Of a stretch of 64,000 bases of DNA, positions 38,111 through 49,200 are shown piece by piece. A program made the translations under genes and the position numbers. Origin of the DNA: Membranipora membranacea (Eukaryota > Bryozoa > Gymnolaemata > Cheilostomatida > Membraniporidae). The stretch's first letter is position 1, and each line of letters starts with the position of its first letter. Location: the NCBI GenBank assembly GCA_914767715.1, contig OU612068.1, positions 18,104,001-18,168,000 on the forward strand, written 5' to 3'. The notes under the pieces were generated by a model, which worked only from the letters and a program-made list of their open reading frames with translations, ran no database searches and was not told the origin of the DNA.

Positions 38111-40476
38111 TCCATTATCCATTAAACAACTAAAACGGCATTTGGGATAAGTTGGTGCATACAGTCTTGTTATCTAGCCAACAGCTTTATGACTCAAAAG
38201 AAAAAAAGTACAACTGATGGTTTAAAAAAGTTGGTTTAAAACAAGTCATCATATCATTTACAACATCCTTATGAATGGGCGGTTGCCTCAATGGTGAGTC
38301 TGTTCAGTATCTGTATATGCATCAAATTGCTCTTAATTTTTAGGAGGTTGGATAACTACCAGTGGGCAGTAGAGTGTAATGGGATTTAAACCAAGGTCTT
38401 TTAAATACTCCTACCCACCTCCTATTATAACAAACAGGGCTAGCCTGTCTTGAAAAGCTTTGTTTGGTGGGTGTGGGGGAGGAGGGGGTTCCCCATAACC
38501 AAGCTTGTCAAGATAGTCTAGGGCAGGGCGTACCTTCTCTCCATCCCATCTGCTTGGCAGTCGCGAGAACCAACTCATAACACTATGCAAAGTCTCCACC
38601 ATTTGTATTCTCAACACTTCGTACAAACTCTTGAAGCTTTTTGATATCTGTGGTAAAGTCTAATGTCTTTATATCATATGTTGAGCAGTAGTCACCTTGA
38701 GCGATAATCTAGAATTTCAAGAAACAAATTGCAAAAACAGGTATGGTTAAAATAATGAGTTGATAATTTGGCTTTTAATTCAAGCAAAACAATTAGCGAT
38801 TGTAATTATGTTTAGTGTAGTACAGAGTCATAATAAAGAGGCTGTGAAATCTGTCCGGTAACGAGATACGACAACTTTGCGGTCTCTGTGAACCAACTCT
38901 TGTCAAACTCAATATGGTGCAATCACTAATAATCTATTGTAAGAGATTGTCTTTTTATTGTCGTGAGCATGTTACTCTGAATGACATTAATGTCAAAAGT
39001 GACCGGACACATGAAACATATACATGACTACAAATCCACGTACCAGGACCTGGCATTAATGACATTTTGCTACCACTCTATTGAGAAAAATGAGCATGGA
39101 TATTATTATCGAATCTATTGCAGTTTCTTCTACAGTCTACGTCTACGCTATGATTGGCCTGTCTTGACAAGCGTGTCAAGACAGGCTACACTGTGATGTA
39201 ATCTGGCACAGGGATGAGTTTTCATTAAAGTGAAAAAGATCAAAAAATGGTTTTGTATTATTATTGTTTGTTGGCTGGGCGAAATAACGGAAAATTGATG
39301 TTATAGTTAGATCTGTTACGTACCGCTATTTTTGTGTCTGGATGTTTTTTGAATATGTTGGTTACAAACTCTTGAAGGTCATCTTTTTAAATTGTCTTTA
39401 ATATTTTTATTTTGCATGTTATATACTTTCATATTTATCAATTTTTATGTCAGTTGTAAACTTGAACCATTCATCTGCCTCCTTGTGGGTTTAACTGCTT
39501 GAGAAATGAGTTATAAATTAAGCAAGGTGATATAATCCACATTGTTGTATGATAATTAAATGTTCAATCTTTGATTTCTGTTTTAAATGGCCCAAATTAT
39601 ATACTCCCGCGCATAGGGTACTCTAGATTCTTGAACAAGTTTGTTACCTCCTCGGACCTGCGGTGGTGGAGTGCAAAAGTCAGGTATAAAGGTAAACAAA
39701 CTTGTTTGAGGGATACTCATGTTGTAGAGTACATTCCAGAAATTGATTGCAACTTAACATATGTATATTATTTTATGAATATCAAGTGGGGACATTTCTA
39801 GAATATCGATAGACCACATTTCCAAAAAACACCTGTCATCATTGAAAACATAACCCAAGCAGAGCCGACAAACCTTGTATTTTATGGTTGATTAGAATGT
39901 AAATACGATGCAAAAATATTGTCTCAACTATCTTCATATATGACTGAAGATAGTTGGGACAATATCTTGTCAAATTTTGTCAAATAAAGTAAGTAACAGA
40001 AACAGTTGATTCTCTGACCTGGGACCAGTTTCGACTAGAACTGGTTGATAACTGATAAAATTGTGTTACGCACAACAGGGCCGTAGTTCTAGGGTAGGCG
40101 GAGAGGCGCTGTCTCCCCCAGAAAACTTAATACAGTGGCCCAGAAACACTATAATTAACTTCCATTTGCTTATTATATGCCTCTAATTGCTCGGGGAGGA
40201 GATTACTTGTGATGCCTCAGACCTTTGCCTCCCCTACCATTTTCTCTAAACTATGGTCCTGCACAATTAAATAATGACGGTGTTTAACAACCAGCTCACA
40301 ATAGTTCTGATTGAGACTGGTCCGGTTGGCTCCCCCAAACCCTACTCAACTACTGTGAGTATGTGAGAACACAGAGGGTGACAATCCTTATCCCAAAGCT
40401 CTTCAAAAAGTGGACTGTCTGCTGTATCTTCCTAATCTGGGTAAATATACAACTAGGTTAATTGTATTGAAATTAA

Positions 40477-41013
40477 AGACTTTGTTTTAGGCTGCTCTTT
40501 TGTATCACATCTTATTCTCCATATTTTATTCTATCATGTGAGCGATTTTCAGCTTTAGAATCCAAATATTGAGGAAGTTATGGCCTCTCAAACTTCCAAG
40601 GTGACGGCAATTTATCGGCAGTAAAAATCAGTCGGCAATCCCTAGGGTACGTCACGACCAGCTAATCTAGTTGGTCCAAGTGGCGTGATGGTAGCGTCGT
40701 TGCCTATAGGTATGGTGACCCGGGTTCGACTCCCACCCAGGTCTGAATTTTGATCATCAATTATTATGTGATTATTAGTGTATTAACTAATAAATCATAA
40801 TGTCATAATGTCTATGTCACATGTCTATGGTTGTGACATACCCCAGGGGAAACATCCGCTTATTCCCAATGCCGATTGAAGGCAATCACCCTGGAAGTTT
40901 GAGAGGCCATAACTTCCTCAATATTTGGATTCTAAAGCTGAAAATCGCTCACATGATAGAATAAAATATGGAGAATAAGATGTGATACAAGAGAGCAGCC
41001 TCAAACAAAGTCT
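40477..41013. mobile_element. 537-bp foldback MITE nested in the spacer element
   Basis: The two halves form near-perfect inverted repeats of about 190 bp: AGACTTTGTTTTAGGCTGCT at 40477 and AGCAGCCTCAAACAAAGTCT ending 41013. TTAA flanks both sides (40473-40476 and 41014-41017). The central loop of about 150 bp contains a tRNA-like segment. Confidence 0.8.
40674..40745 (+). other. tRNA-like pol III promoter segment in the MITE loop
   Basis: AAGTGGCGTGATGGTAGCG fits an A box and CCGGGTTCGACTCCCACC a B box, about 35 bases apart. The acceptor and T stems do not pair as a true tRNA would. A SINE head captured in the loop is the likeliest reading. Confidence 0.5.
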
Positions 41014-43125
41014 TTAAGGCAAATAATAATTTTCAAAGAAAGTATTCTGTCTTTTTAATGTCCTGTACCTATTTGAGCGGTATCGGTCAATTTTAGCTTA
41101 TCGAGAGGATACTCAAATTGGTATTGGTTTTAAGGCGTGAATGTAGTGGATGTTCGTTGTTACGTGATATTTTAATAAAGTGGTTGTTGCAGTTAGATTA
41201 GGACATATAAAGCTGGTGACTGAAGGTAGTGATAGTTTTAAATATAAAATATATACAAGCTCTGAGGAGATTCATAGTGTAAACTGAAATCCACTGCAGA
41301 CTAGTTCAGTAGTGAGAGTTAATGAGAGTTCAGTGAGAGTCAACTCCTTGGTATGACGTGAAAAACTGACATTAGATCAAATAGTTAGGTAACAAATGGA
41401 TATCGGATTATTGGCTTGCTTTAACCAAGTATAAGCCAAGAAAGGTTATACTCAAAAAACACGTTGGAACTTGGAAAAGCTAAAACAAGTGCTTATAGTT
41501 CTGAGCACAACCACAGCACATAGCAAGTCAACCAAAACCGGTATTTTACACTTTTAGAAGCTATACAAATTAGATTCACTTCTTTCCATTACAGTTCTGC
41601 ATTGGAATATCTTTATATATTTACCTAGATTAGGAAAAGATTATTGACAAATAGACTGATCTATGAATAAAGATACTATGGACAATATTTTTTGGAGAGA
41701 GATACCCTAAGGATGCTGGGGAGCTGGAACAATTCATCATGAAAGCTCCACCAGAGGAACGCAATCCAAAGACTTCTGCGGCACCAATTTCAGTGAATTC
41801 AAAAAGGAATGAGTTGATGGCACCAGGGAGGGCACAAATTAGCAAGTCAATAATTAAAAATAAAGTAAAATGCAAAAAAAAGTCCGAATTTCACTACTCG
41901 GAGTTGTGCACTTGCATACCATATGCTCAATCCATTCCACATTGGCCACCTTTTGCAGCACAGGTTACGTTCTAGCGACAATATTTTTGTATCATATTCA
42001 AATCCGATCAACCATACAAGGTTTTATGTCTCTGCTTGGGTCTGTTTTCAGTGCTGACAAGTGTTAATTTGGAAATGTGGTTAATTAATATGTCAGAAAT
42101 GTTCCTCATGATCTTCATCCAGTAATCTACATGTTAAGTTGCATTCAATATCTATTATGTACTCTTTGACATGAGTATTCCTGGAACAAGTTTGTTTACC
42201 GTTGTAGACTTTTGCCCTCCGCCACCTCAGAAGTAACAAACTTGTTCAAGAATCTAGAGTACCCTATGAGCGGGAGTATATAATTTGGCACATTAAACTC
42301 CACTTCAGTATTTCAAATATCGACTGTCATTCGATCCGAGTCATAGTCTGATTGATAGTCGGCCGACGGTGGTGGCTGCATAATTGGGATGAAAAAACCA
42401 CTCTACTAATTCCAATTAATGTGAGGGAGTATTTATTTTGTATTTTACGCGGGTAATTTTACAAATGATTGAAGTCACCGGACTGCTGTCGCGTAACAAT
42501 AGCCGATTCCAGTATGCTGCTGAACAGTAAAATATCAAACCTAACTGGCACAGACCCGAGCCTTGATGTCAAATTTAGTGTACAGCGCGTGGAGTTCAAA
42601 TCCATGTATGCTGGTACAAAGCGTTAATTCATAATTTTCAAAGTTGCAGATTTAATCAGTGCATTAAGGCCTTTTATATTTTCCATTTCATAAGGATATT
42701 TTTGGCTTGAATGTGACCCAATATTATACCTCTATACCTGTATGATATACCGCTAAAATACCACTATTATAGCGAGGTACTGAACAATAAGGTTGGCGCT
42801 AGTGATTCACTAATAAGCACTTGAAATTTCTGCAGTCAAATAAATCATATCTGAAGTTCCTGTTAGGTAGCCCAAAGCAATAAAGGTCACTGAAGTATTT
42901 CAGACTCAGTTATATAACATCATACATAAAGAATGTCAAATTCTGGGTTTAGAGCAAGAAACTTCCTGTTGCAAAAACTAAACCTTGGCCTATCAGCCAA
43001 GTTTTATGTAATCGAATTTCTTTGGAATTCAATGAATACAATGCATGTTGCAAGGCAAAGCTAGCCGATCAGAGCCAAAACATTTGCTAAGGTACAGTAA
43101 GCAGTTGGGGGAAAGTTATTACAAA

Positions 43126-43225
43126 TTGCTGACGTGTTGAATTCAGCTTCCTGTTGCGTTCCACAGTTGGAGAACAGCAGAGGAATTGGGAGCACTTTAT
43201 ATAGGGACTCTTCAAAAACAAGAAA
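43126..43225 (+). promoter_or_regulatory. Conserved 5' flank of copy A2
   Basis: TTGCTGACGTGTTGAAT at 43126-43142, then GAGAACAGCAGAGGAATT, then GGGAGCACTTTATATAGGG with a TATA-like TTTATATA about 25 bases before the ATG. The order of motifs matches A1/A3 despite divergence of the bases between them. A candidate core promoter and 5' UTR. Confidence 0.55.
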
Positions 43226-46200
43226 ATGGCTGTTGACACGAGCACTTCTAACATGTACCGTCTTAAGGAACCGAAGATACAGGAACTTGGAGAAGAGGCA
43301 CCACACGATATCATTCTTTCTTTTGATACTACCACATCGATGGCTCCGTTCATTCAAAAACTTCGAGATGACCTTCAAGAGTTTGTAACCAACATATTCA
43401 AAAAACATCCAGACACAAAAATAGCGGTACGTAACAGATCTAACTATCACATCAATTTTCCGTTATTTCGCCAAGCCAACAAACAATAATAATACCAAAC
43501 CATTTTTTGATCTTTGTCACTTTAATGAAAAATCATCCCTGTGCCAGATTACATCACAGTGTAGCCTGTCTTGATACGCTTGTCAAGACAGGCTAATCAT
43601 AGCGTAGACTGTAGAAGAAACTGCAATAGATTCGATAATAATATCCATGCTCATTTTTCTCAATAGAGTGGTAGCGAAATGTCATTAATGCCAGGTCCTG
43701 GTACGTGGATTTGTAGTCATGTATATGTTTCATGTGCCTGGTCACTTTTGACATTAACGTCATTCAGAGTAACATGCTCACAACAATAAAAAAGACAATC
43801 TCTTACAATAGATTATTAGTGATTGCACCATATTGAGTTTGACAAGAGTCGGTTCACAGAGACCGCAAAGTTGTCGTATCTCGTTCCCGGACAGATTTCA
43901 CAGCCTCTTTATTATGACTCTGTACTACACTAAACATAATAACAATCGCTAATTATTTTGCTTGAATCAAAAGCCAAATTATCAACTCATTATTTTAACC
44001 ATACCTGTTTTTGCAATTTGTTTCTTGAAATTCTAGATTATCGCTCAAGGTGACTACTGCTCAACATATGATATAAAGACATTAGACTTTACCACAGATA
44101 TCAAAAAGCTTCAAGAGTTTGTACGAAGTGTTGAGAATACAAATGGTGGAGACTTTGCAGAGTGTTATGAGTTGGTTCTCGCGACTGCCAAGCAGATGGG
44201 ATGGAGAGAAGGTACGCCCTGCCCTAGACTATCTTGACAAGCTTGGTTATGGGGACCCCCGTCCTCCCCCACACCCACCAAACAAAGCTTTTCAAGACAG
44301 GCTAGCCCTGTTTGTTATAATAGGAGGTGGGTAGGAGTATTTAAAAGACCTTGGTTTAAATCCCATTACACTCTACTGCCCACTGGTAGTTATCCAACCT
44401 CCTACAAACTAAGAGCAATTTGATGCAGTTGCAGATACTGAACAGACTCACCATTGAGGCAACCGCCCATTCATGAGGATGTTGTAAATGATATGATGAC
44501 TTGTTTTAAACCAACTTTTTTAAACCATCAGTCGTACTTTTTTTCTTTTGAGTCATAAAGCTGTTGGCTAGATAACAAGACTGTATGCACCAACTTATCC
44601 CAAATGCCGATTTAGTTGTTTAATGGATAATGGATATGCTTTCATAGAGCTTCAATTCTTTAGACCCGTTTGGCAAGGGCATGACTAGGATGAATGGTGT
44701 GCCAGTACCATATCAGAACCTGAACCTCAAATATCGCATCAAACGTACCCTAAACTATTAGACCACTCCTGACTCCTGTGACGGATATGTTATACAATAT
44801 TGTTAACTATTGAAATTTTATTAGGCAACCCTGCGCACACCAAATTACTCTTTCAGGGTTGTTGGGTAAATTGTGAATTTTACTCATTTTTAGAATCTTT
44901 CATGTGTCATTTAATTTCATATCTTGTGTTTATTTGGGCACCTGTAACCTGCCGTATACATGAGATTGACACATACCAAATTGACCCCTAAAATTTTTGT
45001 CTAGCAGCATAGGCAGGCCCATGTCAAAAGCTGAACTAAAATCGAGATTCTTGTCATGTTGTCAACATATACAATGAACATGAATACGAAAGGCAAAGAT
45101 GGCTTGCGAAATATAATTCTTCTGGTTTTGATTATATTTAAATTATTTAAATGTTTACCAACCTGTAGGCAATGTGATAAAGCAGCTTATCATGTTTGGA
45201 GATGCATATCCTCATGACTTTGAAGACTTCCCCGAGATCCTCAAAGATCCTAAATGTCCGCTAGCCAAGCATCAGCTGGACTGGAGGGATGAGGCCGATG
45301 ATTTATTACAAATGGTAAGTTACAAAATTTTATTGGCCGTCCAGTTTTTTATTTTCGTTTCCTTGACTTAAATTGCAATCCAGCATTTTGATTCTTGTTC
45401 AGTTTTGACCGCCAGTCATCATTCTCCTCATCTTGTGATTTCAGGGTGTATCTATCATCCCGATACAGTACGGTAAGGGATTGTTCAATAAAGCTGACCG
45501 ATTCTGGTCAGAGCTGCCTTACAAAACAAAGAGCTGGCTCCTTGAGGTCAAGGATCCGGAGGAGGTCCGCGCTGTCATCACTGTAGCTATATATAAAGGG
45601 AAGGGAACAAACTGTCTTCAGGTTAGTTTAAGCTGTGTGATGAGGTAACGCCCATTCATTATCACCAGTTGCCTCCTGAAGTTTCAATGCTTTGACAATG
45701 CAGCACATTTTTCAGCGGCGACATTCCCTACAAATGAACACAGACACCTCTTTGACATCAGATCTCTGTTGGTCAGAATCAGAAAAACCTATCGATTTGA
45801 CGCTTCTCGATTCATTGATGATATTTTGTAGAGGTATGTAAAGGAGCTAACTGTTCACAATGGTGGCAAGCTTCCCGACTCAATGCAAGCAACTTTAGGG
45901 CGTCTCGAAGAAATTGCAGGCAGCAGAAAGGCGATCGCCCTCGATACACTGAGTACTCCGCCCGCTGAATGTGTGGAAGGTAGGGCCAAACTTAAAGACT
46001 CCGAAAGGACCACAGCAATATATAGTCTGGCAGCTAGTTCTGCAGTAATTTCGCAATATTTTCACACTTAGAAAATTCAGAGCAGTTCTTGGTAAAAATT
46101 TATGTATAGCGTTAGAAATTGTCCTCCCTTCTCACCTATGAGCTATGAGGTAGTCATGGGGCCTAGTGATGTACCAGCTTAATAAACTATCACTTCTATC

Positions 46201-49200
46201 TACTTGTGAGAACTGTATAAATTAATAAATGAAGTTATCTAGTATTGTAAAAAGTCTCCTGACAATGGAACAATATTTATTTTGAACTTATGTGGAAAAG
46301 AATGGTAATTAAAAGTCTTTTGAAGTGGAAGTGGTTGGCACAGCACTGGGCCCCATGGATACCTCATAGCTCATAGATGAGAAGGGAGGACAATTTCTAA
46401 CACTATACATAATTTTTAACCAATAGTGCTCTGAATTTTCTTAATGGGAAAATATTGCATAATTACTGCTGAACTGACTGCCAGACTATATATTGCTGTG
46501 TTCCTTCCAGAGTCTTTAATATAGTCCAATTTCCCTACGGTTGACCAAAACCGCCAATTTTTCCCACATTATATCCAAAGTGCCTGTAATTATTGGCGGT
46601 TTTGGTCGACCGTACATTTTCCCATAAAACTTCTTTTTGACAGTCTTGAATTTTTAACATAGAAAGTAATGTATGCATAAATATGTGTTTATTGTACTTC
46701 AAAAGGACTACAAATGCAAGTATCGCTATATTGCTACATTATTTGTATGAATTCTCTAGTCTGTGTGCACTCATTTAACTAATATATATTTTGCAGAAAC
46801 TTTTATGGAAAGTGGTAGAAGAAAGGCAACAATATCTGCTGACAGACTCAATAGACATGTGATAGTCACAAAATCTGCCATGGTAAAGTAACCATTAGAC
46901 TTTCAATTAACCAGCTTTTTTTTAACAACTTATTTATCAATTTTAAACAATGTCATGCGTTTGTAATGACAGGTTAGGGACACCAATACATGCTATGTAG
47001 GAGTTAGTTAGGGCGCCTAATAAGTAAGTGTTGGAGGTCTCAGGATAAAATCACGCTACAGTTACTGACTACTGGGTTTAATTGATGCCCTAGATGTGAT
47101 CCATCCTGTCTGCAAACTGAGAACAACTTGTCGCCAAATATCGCAGCCGCGCCCTTGACGTACCTTTATTTCTCAGTTTTCGGACAGAGAGACTTGCAAT
47201 TTAACCCACATTTTTCAAACCTCTGCTTGCCTTTTTGTCTTTGAAATCTTATGCTTAATGGAGTGGATGAGGTGTTTCCATGTCGAACGGTTTTATAATA
47301 TTTGCACTTGCAGGAGGAGGCTGAAAGAAGGATGGCTCTTCAAGCAGAACTAGAGGAAAAGGTAAAGAATGATTTAAAGTGGAACCCAATGAATAAAACA
47401 TTGTTTTATTTCAAACTTCTATAGAATGCTCACTGATCTATTTGAGATCTAAATTTGGTCAAAAAATTATGCTGCCTTCAGACTACCCAGAGACCAAAGC
47501 ATGCAGTTACTCATTATAAAGTTTTGTCAGATTTGCATGGTAAAAAAAATTCAATGCTCTCCTTGGCATGAATTGTTAGGGATGGTGGAAAAAGTGCCTC
47601 CCATTCTCAGTATTATGAAGTCACAGTTTCCCAGTAGTGCTCGTTTCTAGTATTGCATGCATTGGTCTTGGGGAAGTCTTTAATCCTCCACTCATTTACA
47701 ATAAATACTCTTGTCATACAGATTAAAATGACAATCATTGACACTAGTTTTAGGTTAACATAACACTCTGTAATCCATACCACTACTCTGTCTGCACTGA
47801 CAACTATCAATTCAAAATTTTATGTTGCTTGATCTAAACATGATAAGTTGAATAATATGTCTCTTACAAAGGTGAAGAAAATAGAGAGGCTTAGGGTTAA
47901 ACATAATAAAGTTGGTAGAAAACATGAAAGAGAAACAGAAAAACTGAAAGAACAACTGAGAGAAAAAATAGAGGAAATTGATAGGATCAGTGGAGAGCTT
48001 CAGAAGAAAGATGTTGGTGGGTTTGAATAATTCTCACTCTCAGCTACTGTCTAATTTTAATTGGTGCAAAGAAATCTCATAGGGCCATAGTTAGTTATCT
48101 TTTTTATACAGATGTACAGTGAAAACCTCTATTTGCAGGCATATTTGAATAGCATTTTGGAAAACTCTAGTGGTACTACAAAATTGAATAAAAAGTAGTA
48201 TGCATTTATGTTTATTTAAAGAGATTGTTATGGGAAGGGTAACTCCTGTGAACGATATTTTCCTTGTGAATGACCATGTGAATGTTCTCCGCTTGATATC
48301 CGTCACCCCCTTGGATCCATCACCTCTCCAAGTATTTCTCTAATTGTATGCCTGCATCAACCATAACAAGAGACAGGGAACGATATTTTTGTCAGGCGAG
48401 ATCCTAGATCAGGTCTCAAAATTCCTGCCCCTTCATTGATCAGGTCAGATAGGTTCTGGCCGCCTCAAACCTGAACTTTCCCATATTCACCGATCAGTGT
48501 GTGCTGGTGTGGACCGCTATACTGTCAGGTAGTGATCAGTGACAAAACTAACAGCAGATGAGTTCCTAATCATCTCACAAGTATACTGAGAAACGGTAAC
48601 CAATCCCTCCAACATCATTGACATTGACAAGATGTTATGGCTGTTCTGTTCACTGCTCAGTCCTCATCCTATAGAAGTGAAAGTTCATGGGAAGCCAAGT
48701 GTCCTTGGTCCGTTAAGTCGTCCACATAAATCTTGCAGTGGACATTCCATGCATAGATTTTCCTTTGATTGTTCATCCATAGTGGATGTCTAGTTGACTG
48801 TCATTTTATGTTTATTTTAAACTCTAGTAGGTACTCTTCAGTTCTGCAGTGATCAGTTTACCTGGTTAGCTTTGTAAAACTTTTATGGAAGCTAGAACAA
48901 AATACAGTGTACAACAGCAATGAGAAGGAATAATTGTAGTAATATATTAGTTTATAAATCATTTCAAACATTCATTTCAGTGTCCGAGTTATTTCAGCAG
49001 GTCACAACTATGATTAAACAATTTAATTGTAGCAATCGAGCAAAGAGACAGGCATGTGAGCTTTCTTGGAAAGCAACTGGTTGCAAAGGTTAGTTTGATT
49101 ATAGTATCTGTGCATGCTATATCAATCTCTTTACCTGGTGAACACAAAATACAAATTCGCCTGGCATTTGCTTCATTTGGCAATTTTATTTAATGGTAGA

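Larger units (their letters stand above)
22353..39383. repeat. Left arm of giant inverted repeat (palindrome)
   Basis: This arm is the reverse complement of 43367-57483. Matching points have near-constant coordinate sums within blocks: 25601/54235, 24613/55223 and 22978/56857 sum to about 79835; 37571/45174, 36862/45883 and 38626/44119 sum to 82745. The sum shifts only where one arm carries an insertion or duplication. Exon boundaries, introns and intergenic DNA all correspond. In a sampled 249-bp intronic stretch (24980-25228 against 54608-54856) I see four differing codons. The inner edge cuts exon 1 of copy B at 39383. The outer edge is the fifth base of exon 6 of A1 (22353). Confidence 0.93.
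27257..39383 (-). pseudogene. Copy B: broken VWA / coiled-coil / pseudokinase gene, mirror image of A2
   Basis: Recognisable exons: 39383..39324 (truncated exon 1), 38708..38534, 37576..37431, 37300..37124, 36913..36766, 35948..35863, 35420..35373, 34051..33919, three copies of exon 9, 31652..31608, 31421..31366, 31233..31149, 30644 upward (exon 13), 30319..30196, 29615..29508, 28513..28459, 27522..27257. Lesions: exon 1 lacks the ATG and metal-site half; exon 2 has a TAG at 38585-38583 where A2 has GAG; the 5' half of exon 13 is replaced and loses its frame; one copy of exon 9 has TAG for CAG; exons 8, 9, 11 and 12 are duplicated and reordered at 31.0-34.35 kb. The kinase exons at the 3' end stay open (HCAVKPSN, SDVG, YTAPEL). 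I call it a pseudogene; expressed fragments remain possible. Confidence 0.85.
39587..42292. mobile_element. 2.7-kb element with inverted ends in the palindrome spacer
   Basis: The left end, CCAAATTATATACTCCCGC...AGGGTACTCTAGATTCTTG...AAACAAACTTGTTTGAGGGATACTCAT, is matched in inverse orientation by 42163-42290. The ends are about 130 bp with a few mismatches. TTAA flanks both sides (39583-39586 and 42293-42296). No transposase-like reading frame is visible, so it appears non-autonomous. It fills most of the spacer between the palindrome arms. Confidence 0.7.

Noticed and set aside
27257-39383. Copy B as a functional gene
   Set aside because: The start exon is cut, exon 2 has an in-frame TAG, exon 13 loses its 5' half and the coiled-coil exons are scrambled.
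40674-40745. Functional tRNA gene
   Set aside because: A and B boxes are present, but acceptor and T stems do not pair and the segment sits in the loop of a MITE.
41630-42067. Possible transposase reading frames in the spacer element
   Set aside because: Only short frames on both strands without recognisable transposase motifs or splice support.
42975-43450. Minus-strand open frame of about 129 codons opposite A2 exon 1 (also at 57489-57878)
   Set aside because: Antisense shadow of the promoter and exon 1; the same frame recurs only because the two blocks are nearly identical.
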